DNA of 64,000 bases, from NCBI GenBank assembly GCA_018340805.1, contig JACMZG010001914.1, positions 42,726,643 through 42,790,642 on the forward strand. The letters are read 5' to 3'. Source of the DNA: Microvelia longipes. Lineage: Eukaryota > Arthropoda > Insecta > Hemiptera > Veliidae. The notes below the pieces were generated by a model that was not told where the DNA came from, made no database searches, and saw only the letters and a program-made list of their open reading frames with translations. Every line of letters begins with the position of its first letter. Position 1 is the first letter of the stretch. A program made the position numbers and the translations under genes. This document shows, piece by piece, positions 10,222 to 22,525 of this stretch.

Positions 10222-10442
10222 GATTGTTCAAGAACCGGATCGTATTAAATCCGTCTTGGATACGATCACCTTTTAAATACGATATTTGTACGTAGTAACA
10301 CTACTGCATCCTTTTGATCGTCAGGTTAGGATGCAACAACATAAACATTTCGAGTTAAATTTTAGTTCTTTGTTATTTTGAAGTGGTTCAGTGTACGTAT
10401 TTAATGTTATTCTTACCTTATTAAGTTACAAATTATAAAAAC

Positions 10443-10755
10443 CATAGAGATATAATACTAGAGGAGCGCTTCCGGTTGAATTTTGAAACATCGAATAAAT
10501 AACCTGACCACTATCGTCTATTGATATAATCAAACAAACACAAAAAAATTACAGTAACTTATTTAGTAAAATGTATATAATGCAAAACACTAACATAGTG
10601 CGGGAAGCCAAAAACAATTGATGTATTATAAACCTAACTCACTCTTAGATGAGGTTTCAATGAGGTTACACAGAGCCCCTGAGAGCCCCAAAATGATGTT
10701 GAATGCCTCTTAATGTACTGAGATAAGCTATGCCCCCTCTAGTGTATATCTCTAT
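10443..10755 (+). mobile_element. MITE-like element, copy 1
   Basis: Ends are imperfect inverted repeats of about 21 bp (CATAGAGATATAATACTAG at the left, CTAGTGTATATCTCTATG at the right). The body has no coding capacity and includes GAGGTTTCAATGAGGTTACA and CAGAGCCCCTGAGAGCCCC, both shared with copy 2. Confidence 0.7.
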
Positions 10756-11170
10756 GTTTAAAAGAATTAACTATAATTAAAGTATGCAGGCATAATACTT
10801 TAAGATTGAAAAACACAAACTTATGGACTTCTCCAATACTTTTAAACTCAGTGTCAGACAATATTATGCAAGGGCCTCTATTTCACTGTAAAACAGTAGC
10901 ATCACGATTTTTGTTGTATGCTCCCTCTGTAGGTTTGACTTCCTTCCCTGCTTATTTAGAGCCGTAACCGTAACTTATACTTACAATGGACTTTACTTTT
11001 GAATGTGAACTTAGCTTATGACTGTGTTGTGTTCTTGAAAAGATTGCACGCATTTCTTTCTACTTTATCCTCTACATGAGAGGAACGTGACAAATTAGTT
11101 GTCTGTAACCGACTTATCTTCTATCTCGCATTGGAATAAACTGCGTGACTAACTTATCTTTAGAAACAGA
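10756..11170. other. No gene seen
   Basis: Ordinary AT-rich spacer between two copies of the same MITE-like family. Confidence 0.5.
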
Positions 11171-11482
11171 AAGATATTATTACTAAAGCGGCCCTATTGC
11201 TTGAATTTTGAAATATCGAAAAAAATAACCTCACTACCTTCGACTTTTAATATAATCAAATAAAAAGAAAAAAATACAGTAACATATATTTAAGAACGTT
11301 TAAAATACATATTAAAACACAGATAATGTCCGGGATATCAAAAACAATTGATTTATTATAACCTTAACTCACTCTTGAAGGAGGTTTCAATGAGGTTACA
11401 CAGAGCCCCTGAGAGCCCCAAAAAGATGATTCAGGCCTCTCAATGTATTAAGATGTGATATACCCCCTATAGTATACAAGAG
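11171..11482 (+). mobile_element. MITE-like element, copy 2
   Basis: Diverged copy of the element at 10443-10755 in the same orientation; the GAGGTTTCAATGAGGTTACA and CAGAGCCCCTGAGAGCCCC blocks are conserved. The terminal repeats are degraded. Confidence 0.65.
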
Positions 11483-12881
11483 TTTGGTGATATATGTAAA
11501 CAAATGGATGGGGTGATTCTATGCCCCAACGGTTAAAAAAAATATGTTATTTACCAGGGGTCAATTCTCAACCCACAAGGTCAAATTTCATATTTTTTTT
11601 AGGGTTGCGTATGTTGGTTATAAGAACATGCTTTAACTGCTAAAGTAAAATAATACAAATAAGTTATGAATATCGTTAGAAAGAAAATTTCCTAAACAAA
11701 AATATACATTAATTTCATAAAAGAGTTTAATTGTTTATAAAAAAAACTAAAAAAGAGTTGCATATTTAAAAAAAAAATAAAAAATGTAGCTCAATAACTG
11801 TAGCTCAATAACTGTTTTAAAAACAATATAAAATCTTATCGGACCTTTGGAAAAACTTCTTTGTTCAACACAGTTTTGATCAATACCAATTATTACCCAT
11901 GTATTGGACAAAATTACCAGTAATCGAAGTTAAAAGGTGTGTTTTTTAATTAATTTTTATCATTACCAAACAATCATAATAAACTAACCTGGGTTTTTGC
12001 TTTGTTTACATTTTTCGCTTTTTTATAAGTTATTAGGGTTTCGAAGATAATCTTCGAACCCCTTATACTTTCTGTCGAGCGTCTGTCTGTCTGTCCGATT
12101 TCACATCTCTGGAACTACGATAGGTAGAAAGTTGAAATTTGGTACACATGTGTAACTATTTTATCCTAAAACAGGAAAAATATAGCCAAATGTCTGGCAT
12201 GCGCTTTTGTCGATTTATGAACGAATGCGCACATTCGCTGAAAATAAATATTTGTTATAAAATGCAAAACATTTTTAAACATTTTTTATTGGTACAAAAC
12301 AAAGTACAAAAAGTACCTTGTAGCCTAGAGGTACATTTTTTTGTAGCCCTTAGGGCATAGAATCACCAAACACCCTGTATATCTCTATATGTTTATAAAA
12401 ATATTTAAAGAACTTTTTATTCTTCCTTTATCTTTGGATTTGAAGGGTGAGTTAGATATCTAGAAATAAAATATTTGATGACTATTCAGGTCACGTATTT
12501 CATAAACATAACTTGATCGTCTGCGCATTGTCTATTTCATTTTTTTTTTTATTTTTTCGTTTTTAATTAAGAGATGATTATATCAATAAAGAGTATTATT
12601 GTGGCTATTATTATTACCAAACATTGTGCCATTACTGTGTGCCATTAATGAATTATTTTTAATTTAATAAGTATTAAGTATATTCTATGAATGTATTAGT
12701 GATGTTGTATGATTCTGATTATATTATTATTATGTTACACCCATAGAAATGTTGTTTCTTGAGTAGACATTGCTTATCTCAATATTTTATGAAGCGTAAA
12801 AATTATAGAATGGCCCTTAAGGCTGTAGGTAACATTACTGAATTCTTCTCATATAATTTATATGAGTCGTAAGTTATAGGA
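11483..12881. other. No gene seen
   Basis: AT-rich. A TCTGTCTGTCTGTCC patch at 12080 and a GAAATTTGGTACACATG patch recall the 5S-containing repeat but do not align over length. A relative of the MITE end (TATATCTCTATATG) occurs near 12376. Confidence 0.45.
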
Positions 12882-13135
12882 TGAGCATAAATGGACATTT
12901 TCTTTCAAAGTCCATATTAAAGAAAAGAAATAGTCTTTCCACTAATAACTTTGTTTATTTACAATTTACTCAAAGCGCTCTCGATCTAACAAGAGGTCAT
13001 CATCAGTGCCAGACAAACAAATAAGAAAATACAAAAACTCAAAGATAAATAAAATAACATAAATAAAAAAATAACTGAAACAAAAGCGTTCTTGTTATCT
13101 GTGGAAAGGCTCTTCATCTTTCTTTTCTTTATAAT
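12882..13135 (-). mobile_element. Penelope-like terminal repeat, family 1
   Basis: Homologous to 21627-22100. It shares the ATGAGC..AATGGA start, a TCTTTCCAC block, the CAAAGCGCT block and the CATCATCAGTG block. On the minus strand the hammerhead-like core is CTGATGA (13006-13000) ... GAGA (12982-12979), so the second base of the invariant GAA run after G12 is followed by G instead of A. That change should disable cleavage. The right end (AAAAGCG..GTGGAAAGG) is the inverted arm. Confidence 0.55.
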
Positions 13136-13489
13136 TATTCAGGTTATAAATAAATAGTTTATTGTACAAACGTATATATTTCAATTTTAGCAAATTTTCA
13201 TCATGAGAATGAAGCTTATGACGAAAATTGAGGGGGTGAATGGGGAGTCGATTCCGTTTTGCTCCCGAATTTCTTACAGGGGTTCTGGTTTAGCGCATGA
13301 CTGTCCGGTTCGACCCCGGTTAGGGACTCTCGGATATTTATGCTGTTGTTTCTGACCCCATTTGATGTCCTATCAAGGATTCCAAAATTAATCTGGGCTA
13401 ACCGAAAATTTAGGACTCTTAATTGTAGTTTTGTATAAACAAATATATAAGTTTCTGCCTTATGGCTTAAAAAGTAGGGCACGTGTTGT
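13136..13489. other. No convincing gene
   Basis: The minus-strand frame 13216-13482 spans a slightly GC-richer stretch but shows no domain, and I do not accept it as a gene. Confidence 0.45.
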
Positions 13490-14030
13490 GTCTACTGAAA
13501 CAGCACGCATTATTAACCGCAATAATGACTCAGCAAAAATTTCGAAAAATCATAAAACTCGAAACAATTATGCTATCTGATTGAAATTTGGCACGCATGT
13601 AGTTATGTATAAGACGAACATATCTGCCAAGTTTCGTCTAACTATCAGCATTAGTTTAATTTTTATTGAATGACTTGTGTACGTTTTTTAAAAATATTTA
13701 AAAACTTGGGAAATGGTCCGATTGAATTGAAATTTGGTACAAGTGTATTCTATTACCTAATAAATAAGTACACTACACTATGTTTTGTTTGAATACAAGT
13801 ATATTCATGATTTTTGTTGGATCATACAAATTAAGGAGCATTGAGCGTGGTCAATGCTTTATGGGTGACTACTGAGAATGATACAGATGCATTTACTATC
13901 TGAAGACGAGCGAAGCGAATCCAAAGGCATTTTGCTGTATAAATATGGCAAACCGTATTACTGAGGACGAGCAAAGCGACTCCGATGTAATGAGGAAAAG
14001 TTCCGAGGTACCCCGTACCCGATTTTTTAT
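13490..14030 (+). repeat. Dispersed 5S-containing repeat, copy D (5' truncated)
   Basis: Runs from GCATTATTAACCGCAATAATG through a diverged 5S-like block (13819-13880, with ATGGGTGACTACTGAGAAT), two forms of the GAGCGAAGCGA hairpin, to GGTACCCCGTACCCGATTTT. Confidence 0.75.
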
Positions 14031-15696
14031 TGTAATTTTGTACAACATATTTAAATTGTCAAAGTTTTCTTCTTTTCCGCATTTCAATGATTAATCAATA
14101 TGCTGCCTCTATTGTTGATACATCTATGGTGCTTATGATGTATGTGAGGTTGATTGCTCTCATAGGCCTGATTTCGTTTTAGATCTACTCTTCGAGTTGC
14201 TGTTTGAAGGCTGTTATTTGTGATATTTATTCCTAAATTCTTTAAAGCATCCCGCACCAAATATATTGGTCGCCATCGGAATGGTGACAAATCCGACATC
14301 TTTGGATGATATTTTAATAATTTTTAATTATTTAATGAAGTCTCTTACCTCCACTCCTTTTAAACTAAGTTAAAAATAGTCATAACCTTTTTACAGTTCT
14401 TTGGAGCGTAAAGTCTGTATGTCTTAAAATATGTTGTAGCTAAAAAAAGGACACAATGGAAAAAAAAAACAATTGTGCGGGTTTAGAAGTCACATTCTAA
14501 CACCCCCTACTTTATGGCTTTTTCAACTGACACAGTTTTCTCATAATTTTTCAGTTTGACTGCTTTTTTCAAAGTGCCCGGATGAATAAGCCTGAAAATT
14601 TACTTCAGGTTCCGAATGATGATAAATCTAATAGAACTATACTAAGGATCCGCGATAATAAAGTACTAAATAATTGCTTCATATGCCAGCGCTTATTGTA
14701 AATTTTATTAATTTAATTGCATTTCGATGTTTTTATTGTTGCTACTAATAATGTAAATCTTTTTATAGCTGTTTAAATTTAAATTTGTAGTGAGCTGAAT
14801 TTTTTTTACTAAATTGATTCTTTAAAATTTTCAATATTACTTTAAGCAACAGAATAATTTTTGCTCTTATTATTTTGGCGCTTCTGCATTTGTTGGCTTC
14901 TAAGTATTCGTTCGTTCGCTACTTTTATTACGTTTTCCGTATTTATTTCCTTTTGGATAGAAAACTGGATGCGCTACAGTTTATTAGAAAAAGCTATAGC
15001 TTTTGCTCTGCCAAACCATGCAATACCATACCGCCGTGCCATACTATGCCACCGGAAATGTGTTCTCTCTGTCCACTGAAGAAACAGGCTTCCCATAAAA
15101 AACTGGTCCGATTTCATTCCATTGTTGATACATATTCCATTACTGATTACAACTCTTCAGTTCATAGGGTAAGTTCATATTTTCTATGTATTATTAATGC
15201 TCCATTATGCCAAAATAATCAGGCGCGGGAACAAAACTCGTAGCATTGATGGTTTCACTGCATAATTGAAAATGCGATTACCAACAGGTAATTATTTTAC
15301 TTGATTCAGTGGCGCATATTAGTGCGAATCACCCATGAATACTCGTAGAAACTGAGATGTCAAAACACCTAACAACGAAGAGTCGCTGGACCCCAAGATG
15401 TTAGAAATTTATAAAGGGATTCAGTTCGATTTAAACAATCCAAACACATTTGGAGGTTATAACCTGACTTCTTTTATGAATGACGTGTGACGCCATTCCA
15501 GGAAACGGTATCAAATTATTTAATGAAAGTTAATAAGTAACTAAATTAAATTCTATGTATAGAAAATAAATTAACTTATTGTAAATATTCAAAATAAAAA
15601 TTATTTATATTATTTAAAAAAAAAGTAATAAAATAAAAATGTATAATAATTATATAAAGTTTATAACCATAGTATTAAGTATTACATTAAGTCAAC
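14031..15696. other. No convincing gene
   Basis: Holds one of the longest open frames outside mobile elements (14875-15243, 122 residues, with a Cys-rich stretch near residues 45-65), but it has no recognisable domain, and two other frames overlap it. I do not call it a gene. Confidence 0.45.
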
Positions 15697-15736
15697 GCCT
15701 GTTCAGCTCAGGCCTTGGGGCCATCATGAACAGGCT
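15697..15736. repeat. GCCTGTTCA hairpin
   Basis: GCCTGTTCA and TGAACAGGC flank a GC-richer 20-nt loop. It is isolated in AT-rich DNA. Confidence 0.6.
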
Positions 15737-15739
15737 AAT

Positions 15740-16169
15740 CTTTTATGATCATTATATGTTATGTAAATTAATTTATAAATAAAGATAATTTAATAAAAAA
15801 AAATAGGCGGTCAACGTTGAAAATTTACTGTTTATTCCTGCAATGACGTCAATTTCATAAAAATACTCCAATTGAATCACCTTATTAACTCTATCATCTT
15901 GATGGATCCTGCGATAAGACACCGACATCTTAAATGTAATATCCTTTGACAGTAGATTTTTATACTGTTGTGGTTGACAATATATTAATTGTTTTTGGTT
16001 CTAGTGTGTTTTTATTTATTAAACACCATGGTGAGTCTATACAACAAATCTCCGTCAAAACAACTTATGATTTAGTAGACTTTAGATAAATAGATGCCCG
16101 TTTCAGGGCCTTTTGTCCCGTAAGGATATTCACTCTCAAGTTGGCAAAATTGTTTTACTACGAATAATA

Positions 16170-16233
<64 letters not shown>

Positions 16234-16445
16234 ATACTAGAAAATTAACTGTTTGGAAATCACTTCTAATTCTTTTATTGTTTAAAGCGTAACTCTATTA
16301 CTTGTTTGTTAATTTGATTTGTTTTCCAAATAGTATCCGCATTTATATACCATATGGCGTTCAAATTTATGCCAAATTTATCGCCCATGCTTAATCAATA
16401 CTGTGTTATTCTTACGACTGTGAAGCATAAACCAAAAACATGGTA
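15740..16445. other. No gene seen; contains a (TA)n tract
   Basis: A (TA)n microsatellite lies at about 16170-16231. The rest is AT-rich and unremarkable. Confidence 0.6.
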
Positions 16446-16449
16446 AGCA

Positions 16450-16620
16450 ATCATTTCATAGAAAATTCACCTGGATTGCCTCCGGGCTGAAAATTCACTC
16501 CGCGCCAGAATTATTTTGCAGCTATCAACTTATATATTATAAATATAACCATAAAAATATATCTCTGGAGCTAAGATTCGAACACAGGCTTTGGGTACTT
16601 GAGTGTTAATGAGTTATTAT
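16450..16620 (-). mobile_element. SINE-like family B copy
   Basis: On the minus strand a B-box-like GTTCGAATCT (near 16577) precedes a region matching 55700-55830 and the GGCGCGGAGTGAATTTTC block. Pol III B-boxes have the form GGTTCGAATCC, so a tRNA-type origin is plausible. Confidence 0.5.
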
Positions 16621-16794
16621 AGTTTAAGTTTGTTATTATATGTTATACGGATAATGATAAGAATATATTTAAGCAAGTATGCCAAAATAAATTATTAAAA
16701 TGAATTATATCCACAACTCCAGTCATACTACCTCATTTCTCAAATAAAAATGTAACTTTTTTGATTTTATTTAAAAAAAATGGTTTTAAAGTTA

Positions 16795-17395
16795 TTTATG
16801 CAACAAGGGATGAAAGTAAGTATTACAGCTCAAGTTAAAGTTTCGTCCTGAGGCAGCGCCGAAGGAGGAAACTTCATTAGCTCACGAGGCAGGCAAGCCG
16901 AGGGAGATAACTAACATTTTGGCTCCCGAGGCTTGACGAGGGAGATAATACGAGAGCTGAATACTTTCATCCCTTGTTGAATATTAAATTTTATCTACGA
17001 CTAGAGAACTAATACTAACAACTATTAATATATTCTTCAGCTCCTTAATTATTATTGTGTTAGTTTAGTTTATTCTTACCATGTCAATTACTCTGATGAA
17101 GAGAGAATAAAGCCTCTATCTTCACACTATTTTATTGTAAGCTGTCAATAGAATCATGTGTAATACTATATTTGTAATTTAAACATTAGCGTGTGTATAT
17201 TGTATATTCTACCCGTAGTACCAACATAACACCGAAAAAAATCCTAAAAATTTCCTAAAATTACTAAAAATTGTACTAAAAAATTCTGTCAAGTTGGCAA
17301 CACTTTCACTTTTCCTCCCTAGGGAGTAAAAGTACATTTACAGTGTGAGATAACAAGACTGTAAGTAGAACTTACAATACAAGGAGTAGATAAAA
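16795..17395 (+). mobile_element. Composite foldback element, copy 1
   Basis: Nearly identical to 33660-34303. CAACAAGGGATGAAAGT (16802) is inverted at ACTTTCATCCCTTGTTG (16964), enclosing GAGGC..CGAGGGAG modules. A second inverted pair, ATTTTATCTAC (about 16988) and GTAGATAAAAT (17385), encloses the remaining 400 bp. No coding capacity. The two inverted pairs suggest two elements fused or nested and now moving together. Confidence 0.7.
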
Positions 17396-18778
17396 TCTAT
17401 TTCTTAGTTTAATTTGGCACGTTGCTCAATCTTATTTTATTCCTAACCCTCCGAAAATACCAATAGCTTTGTTATTAAGTTTAAAATGTATCATTAAAGA
17501 AAATGTATTTCCAAAGAAATATCGTATTTAATGTCGCATTAAAATGGCTTTAACTCATATCAATTTATGAGCAACATATTTCTTTCATTAATGAAAACAT
17601 TTTTTTCTATAAATTACTGAGTATTAAAGAAAATCTGGCCAGACGAAAATCATTAAAACTTTTTATTGCTATTAAGAAAATCCATTAGATTGAATTATAC
17701 TTTCTCATTTAAATTACAAAAATAAAAACGTAAAAAATAAAGAAAAATTGTTTATATATAAAAAAAAGTTGGGCTTTAAAAAACTTTATTTAATTTTTTT
17801 AAAGATTTATTGCAAGATATTTTTTCTCTGATTCTACTCGAAAAGCTTTTAAACCATATTAATTTAGAAGACTTATCTCTCCAACTACATTCTCTAATTG
17901 GAAAGATTAAAATAATTTGTCGACTGACTAATTTGAAAAAAAAATCAGTTTTTACTAATTTTCAAAGGAATAGATAAGCAAATGATTTATGGGAGAAGGT
18001 CCCGTGTATATTTTCAAAAATGGGGATGGAAAACCAAAAGTAGGATAAAAAATAAGGGATGAATTCTAAAAGTTTTCCTCAAGATATATTATTGGCAGGA
18101 GGTAGTTTTTTAAAAGAAAAACCCAAACTACTAAAGTTGGTCTATAAGCTTTTTTTTTTTTGATTTATGCTCAAACACGAATTTTAGGAGTAAGGAAGCT
18201 GATTAAAATTCTCACTCTTGTAAATAAGGGTTATAAGTAACTATTTTTCTCCCTTATTTTTACTTTTCCTTTCTAAAGTTGTGCCAGTTGAGTGACTGAA
18301 AACACTACTAAATCACTTAAGGAGTTTCCCTGAAAAATCGAGGCTTCTACGCTAAGAAGGTTTGTACTTATTGATAATGAATGTTTGTTGTTCGGACCTT
18401 GAATTCTAATTTTAGAGTTATAGACCCACATTACTTAAAGGATAAAAAAAACAAGTTTTAGTTTATCCAAAATCCAGCAAATTTACTTGTTCAATCGTTT
18501 TAATAAGTTAATAAATTATAACATTTTTGTAAAGTAATGTTAAATAATGGTTCATCGTTATTTTTAAAACAGTCAATATTAGATATTAAAAAATGTTCTC
18601 TTCATGTTTTCCACACGACCCACAGGGAACCACTTATTTGATGCGATTTTCTAAAATTTTGACTATTCGCAATTATATGAAAGGCTCCAGTCTGGATAGG
18701 CAATGTTTTTCGTTCATAATTTAAGGTATACTTTCAGAAAAATTTGGTTTGAAGTAGTACAATAGTTATTTATACCAT
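17396..18778. other. No gene seen
   Basis: AT-rich, with no repeat family I could match elsewhere in the window. Confidence 0.5.
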
Positions 18779-18779
18779 A

Positions 18780-18888
18780 AGGCTGAGAAGTGTGTCTTTA
18801 TGCCACGGCAATTAGATTTACCGACGAGCGAAGCGAGTCGGGAAAAATTGCCAAGACATAAAGACATTCTCAGCCGGATGGCATACAC
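18780..18888. repeat. Foldback with a GCGAAGC hairpin at its tip
   Basis: GGCTGAGAA..TGTGTCTTTATG and its complement ending in TTCTCAGCC form long arms; at the centre CCGACGAGCGAAGCGAGTCGG-type sequence (18827-18841) gives a small hairpin. The stem here is CCGAC/GTCGG rather than the GGAC/GTCC seen in the 5S-containing repeat, a compensatory difference. Confidence 0.75.
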
Positions 18889-18891
18889 TAT

Positions 18892-19352
18892 TTTTTTTTG
18901 AGGTAGCACTCATTAAATATACTGCGCTATATACTTAATTGAAAAAAAAAACGTCCAATTAACTCCATATTATCGTCGTCATTAAATTCATCCTTAGCTT
19001 CACACTTTTACTCAAAAATGTAAAAGCTTTACAAATAAACACACGAAAATTGTCAATTAGAACACCTTTTAAAAACGAAAAAAAAATTATTCTACAAACA
19101 AAAACAGAAACAAAATGAACGTTTTTAAAGATAACTTATGAAGGTTTAACACAGATTGTTTTTTGAACACGCTACATTACAGTAATGGCGGCAATATATG
19201 AATTACTTTTACGTCCTAGGAGTTTTTTTTACAATCATTATTGTCCTCGGAGGTGAAAAGTACTAAATAACCTCCTATAACAATAATGATTGGCTTCTCA
19301 TCCTAAAAACGGTCCAATAAAGTGCTCAATTACGTACTACCTCAAAAAAAAT
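18892..19352 (+). mobile_element. MITE-like element
   Basis: Termini TTTTTTTTGAGGTAG (left) and CTACCTCAAAAAAAA (right) are inverted repeats of each other, about 460 bp apart. A smaller inverted pair around AATCATTATTGTCCTC lies inside. No coding capacity. Confidence 0.6.
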
Positions 19353-19499
19353 TATTTACGTTTTGTTAGGTCTGGCTGTTGGACTATTAAGTGTGCATCA
19401 TTGAAGTGATCATTAAGCAGTATATTATTAAGTAAATTTAGTATTTTATTGAGAAGATTGAGTAAAGTGGTGTCACTACTTTGTTTAAACTAAAACAGT

Positions 19500-19860
19500 C
19501 TGAACATTTACCCTTCTACTTGGTTTTAGCAAATTTCTTTGGAAAAATTAGCTAATGAGATAGACGTCATTGCGGGTGTCGTACAGGTGTCTTTTCTAAG
19601 TAAATTCTTCCGGCTTCCAGACCACCGCGTCAGAATTATTTTTCTCAATCCATAGAGTAACGGGTACATTTCCTTCAAAAGAATTTAGGAAAATATAGAA
19701 ACAATTGGATGTGTTACTGTTGTGATTATTGACAATAAAGCTCAAACCAAAAACTAGAGAAAGAAAGTAATTTCTGTGCTAGAAAGCAAGCGTTCCGGAA
19801 AAAACGTCACCCGGAAAGCAAGCATTCCAGATAAAATTCGCCCGGCTTTCTTTTATTTAA
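19500..19860 (-). mobile_element. SINE-like family B fragments
   Basis: AGCAAATTTCTTTGGAAAA and CTTCCAGACCACCGCGTCAG match family B blocks at 1074-1522 and 55560-55850. A second GCATTCC..AAATTCGCCCGG block follows at about 19808. Confidence 0.5.
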
Positions 19861-19910
19861 AGAATTGAAGTAAAATGTTAACACTTAAATTGTGCGTAAC
19901 AGTAATTTAT

Positions 19911-20309
19911 GATAAAGTAAGGGCACTTTTGAGGAAAATTAAATTTAAAGTTTAGTTTGTAATTATGACTATATTTCGCCTTCTCCTCAAGGCATATTCA
20001 TGTCTCTTAGTAATTACATTGATTAAATCAGTTTTAAGTAAGCCAAAGGCTATTGTCAACAATTAAAAAATTGATTCCTTTATTTTATATCTTTGTTATG
20101 TGTATCCATAACTGTATTTAGTGCTTTAGTTATGTAGTTGTGTTTTTAATTTTTTAATTGTTGACAATAGCCTTTGGCTTACTTAAAACTGATTTAATCA
20201 ATGTAATTACTAAGAGACATGAGTATGCTTTGAGGAGAAGGCGAAATATAGTCATAATTACAAACTAAACTTTAAATTTTATTTTCCTCAAAAGTGCCCT
20301 TACTTTATC
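19911..20309. repeat. Long near-perfect inverted repeat
   Basis: Left arm 19911-20072 and right arm 20148-20309 are about 160 bp each and almost exact complements, around a 75-bp loop. Outer ends are GATAAAGTAAGGGCAC and GTGCCCTTACTTTATC. The arms differ by only a few bases, so the structure is young or kept alike by conversion. Confidence 0.9.
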
Positions 20310-21289
20310 ATTGAATATAATGAGGAACAATAAGGAGGATTCAACTCTTGACAGTAATTTATTAACTTGTTTAAAATCTTAATGAACGAATTAAGTGTTT
20401 TAATTTTCCTTCAAATGGCCGAATAACTTGTCCTAGCTCTAGTGGAAATACTGCTTGATTGTTATATTTGCCTTTATTCCCTTCAATGTTTTTTTGAATG
20501 AACTGTAAACTGCAATGTTATTTTATAATGACTAATGAACACCGCGTTTTTCGTTGTTTTGTAGTACATAAGACTTAAACCTCTCTTATTTGATTTGATT
20601 TTAGAATCTTCTGATTAAAATTTGAAAAGAAACCCAATATAGCTAGCTACATCCGGTAGCTAGCTTGAAATGGTCGCCGGTCTCTCTTTATTTATGAAAA
20701 TTGTAGATTCATCATTGCTAAAAGATTTATTTTTAAGAATTTCTATCTAGACTAGTCTAAGTTATATTTTTCGCTGTAGAAAAAGGGCGAAAGAAAATTG
20801 GATTCGTTTTGAAGTGAGTTATGTAATAGCGATGTAGTGAGAAATGTAAAGGGTTGTGGAAAGAATCCAAAGGAGAAGTCCCTTGGCCAGGGTTGAACCT
20901 CTCCTTCACTAATACTAATACACCATGTTCTTAAAATTCCCAAAGTGTTCTTTATATTTACGAACGAAACAACCCATTATCTGGCCAATATATGAGACAT
21001 CCTGCGTACGTTCATTTGCATGTTTTCATTGTAAAATTAATATCAGGGAAAGGGCAGTAAAGCTTGTTTTCTTCGGGTATAAAACCTTTATTAAAGTAGC
21101 CGTAAAATAACCTTATCGTAACCGGCAAAAGTTATTTCAAATTATGATTTCCATTCACGTAATATTTATTAGATATCTTTATTGGGGGAAACTACAGCTT
21201 TCCTCTGAATACCAATAGAAACAAATATGTGAATGGAGAAATTTTCTTTCTTTAGCTCTACACATAACTTAAATAAGTACTATCCGGTA
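20310..21289. other. No convincing gene
   Basis: Two short overlapping open frames on opposite strands (20752-20943, 20925-21110) have no domain. TAGCTAGC blocks near 20640-20665 form a small hairpin. Confidence 0.45.
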
Positions 21290-22525
21290 TCTATGAAATA
21301 TGTTTGACATTATCATCGGAATCATTTAATAGTTATTCCGTGTTCTAATCTAAAATACGTTTGACATTATCATCGGTATCATTACATAGTTATTCCGTGT
21401 TTTAATCTAAAATAAGTTTGACGTATTATCGGTACCTTTTAATAGTTATTCCGTGTTATAATCTAAAATAAGTTTGACATTATTATCGGTACCATTTAAT
21501 AGTTATTCCATGTTCTATTCTAAAATAAGTTTGACATTATCATCGGTACCTTTGAATAGTTATTCCGTGTTCTAATATAAAATAAGTTTGACACATCATC
21601 CGTACCATTAAACAGTTATTCCGTACTAGTAGAATGAGCGTGAATGGAGTCCATCATAAAAAATAAAAGAAAGGAAGTCTCTCCACAAAACAAAACTTTA
21701 TTGGCAAAGCGCTTTCAACCTAACTAGAGGCCATCATCAGTGAAGAACCTAACAAACAAGTTACAATAGAATAAATAAAGCGAAAAAATAAAATACAATA
21801 AATAAACTAAATAAATAATATAAACATTAATAAAGCATAATGAATAAAATACATTGGAGATGAAATATGTACGTAAACATAAATAAAAATAAATAAATAA
21901 TAACGAAATCAAATAATGAATAAAATAAAATGATAAATGAAAAAAAAAAAATTACCGTTGGGATGTTAAAGAAGTAGAGAAGTGAGTCTATGTTTTCTTA
22001 TTAGGTATTAGAGTCAGACTGACAGTACCAGTTAGACCAGTTAGGTTGAAAGCGCTTTGCCAATAAAGTTTTGTTTTGTGGAGAGACTTCCTTTCTTTTA
22101 TTAGTTATTCCGTGTTCTAATCTAAAATAAGTTTGACACATCATCGGTACCATTAAACAGTTATTCCGTCTTCTAATCTAAAATAAGTTGGACACATCAT
22201 CGGTACCATTAAACAGTTATTCCGTGTTATAATCTAAAATAAGTTTGACACATCATCGGTACCATTAAATAGTTATTCCGTCTTCTAATCTAAAATAAGT
22301 TGGACACATCATCGGTACCATTAAACAGTTATTCCGTGTTATAATCTCAAATAAGTTTGACACATCACCGGTACCATTAAACAGTTATTCCATGTTGTAA
22401 TCTAAAATAAGTTTGACAAATCATCGGTCCCATTAAACAGTTATTCCGTGTTCTAATCTAAAATAAGTTTGACATATTATCGGTACCATTTAATAGTTAT
22501 TCCGTGTTCTAATCCAAAATAAGAC
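21290..22525 (+). repeat. 57-bp satellite, split by an insertion
   Basis: Units of about 55-57 bp carry TAGTTATTCCGTGTTCTAAT, AAAATAAGTTTGACA and ATCGGTACCATT. The array runs 21290-21624 and resumes at 22101 after an inserted Penelope-like terminal repeat. Units after the insertion favour a GACACATCATCGG form, units before it a GACATTATCATCGG form. Confidence 0.9.
21627..22100 (-). mobile_element. Penelope-like terminal repeat, family 1, in the satellite
   Basis: Outer arms of about 60 bp (AAAGAAAGGAAGTCTCTCC ... and its complement ending near 22100) are inverted. On the minus strand a hammerhead-like core reads CTGATGA (21740-21734), a stem II region GGCCT/AGGTT, GAAA (21716-21713), then the palindrome AGCGCT as stem III and T at the cleavage position. 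Stem I is weak here (two pairs). The right arm has lost CTGATGA. Confidence 0.6.

Noticed and set aside
14875..15243. 122-residue open frame with a Cys-rich segment
   Set aside because: Long for the region but no domain, overlapping frames in the same stretch and no promoter or splice context.
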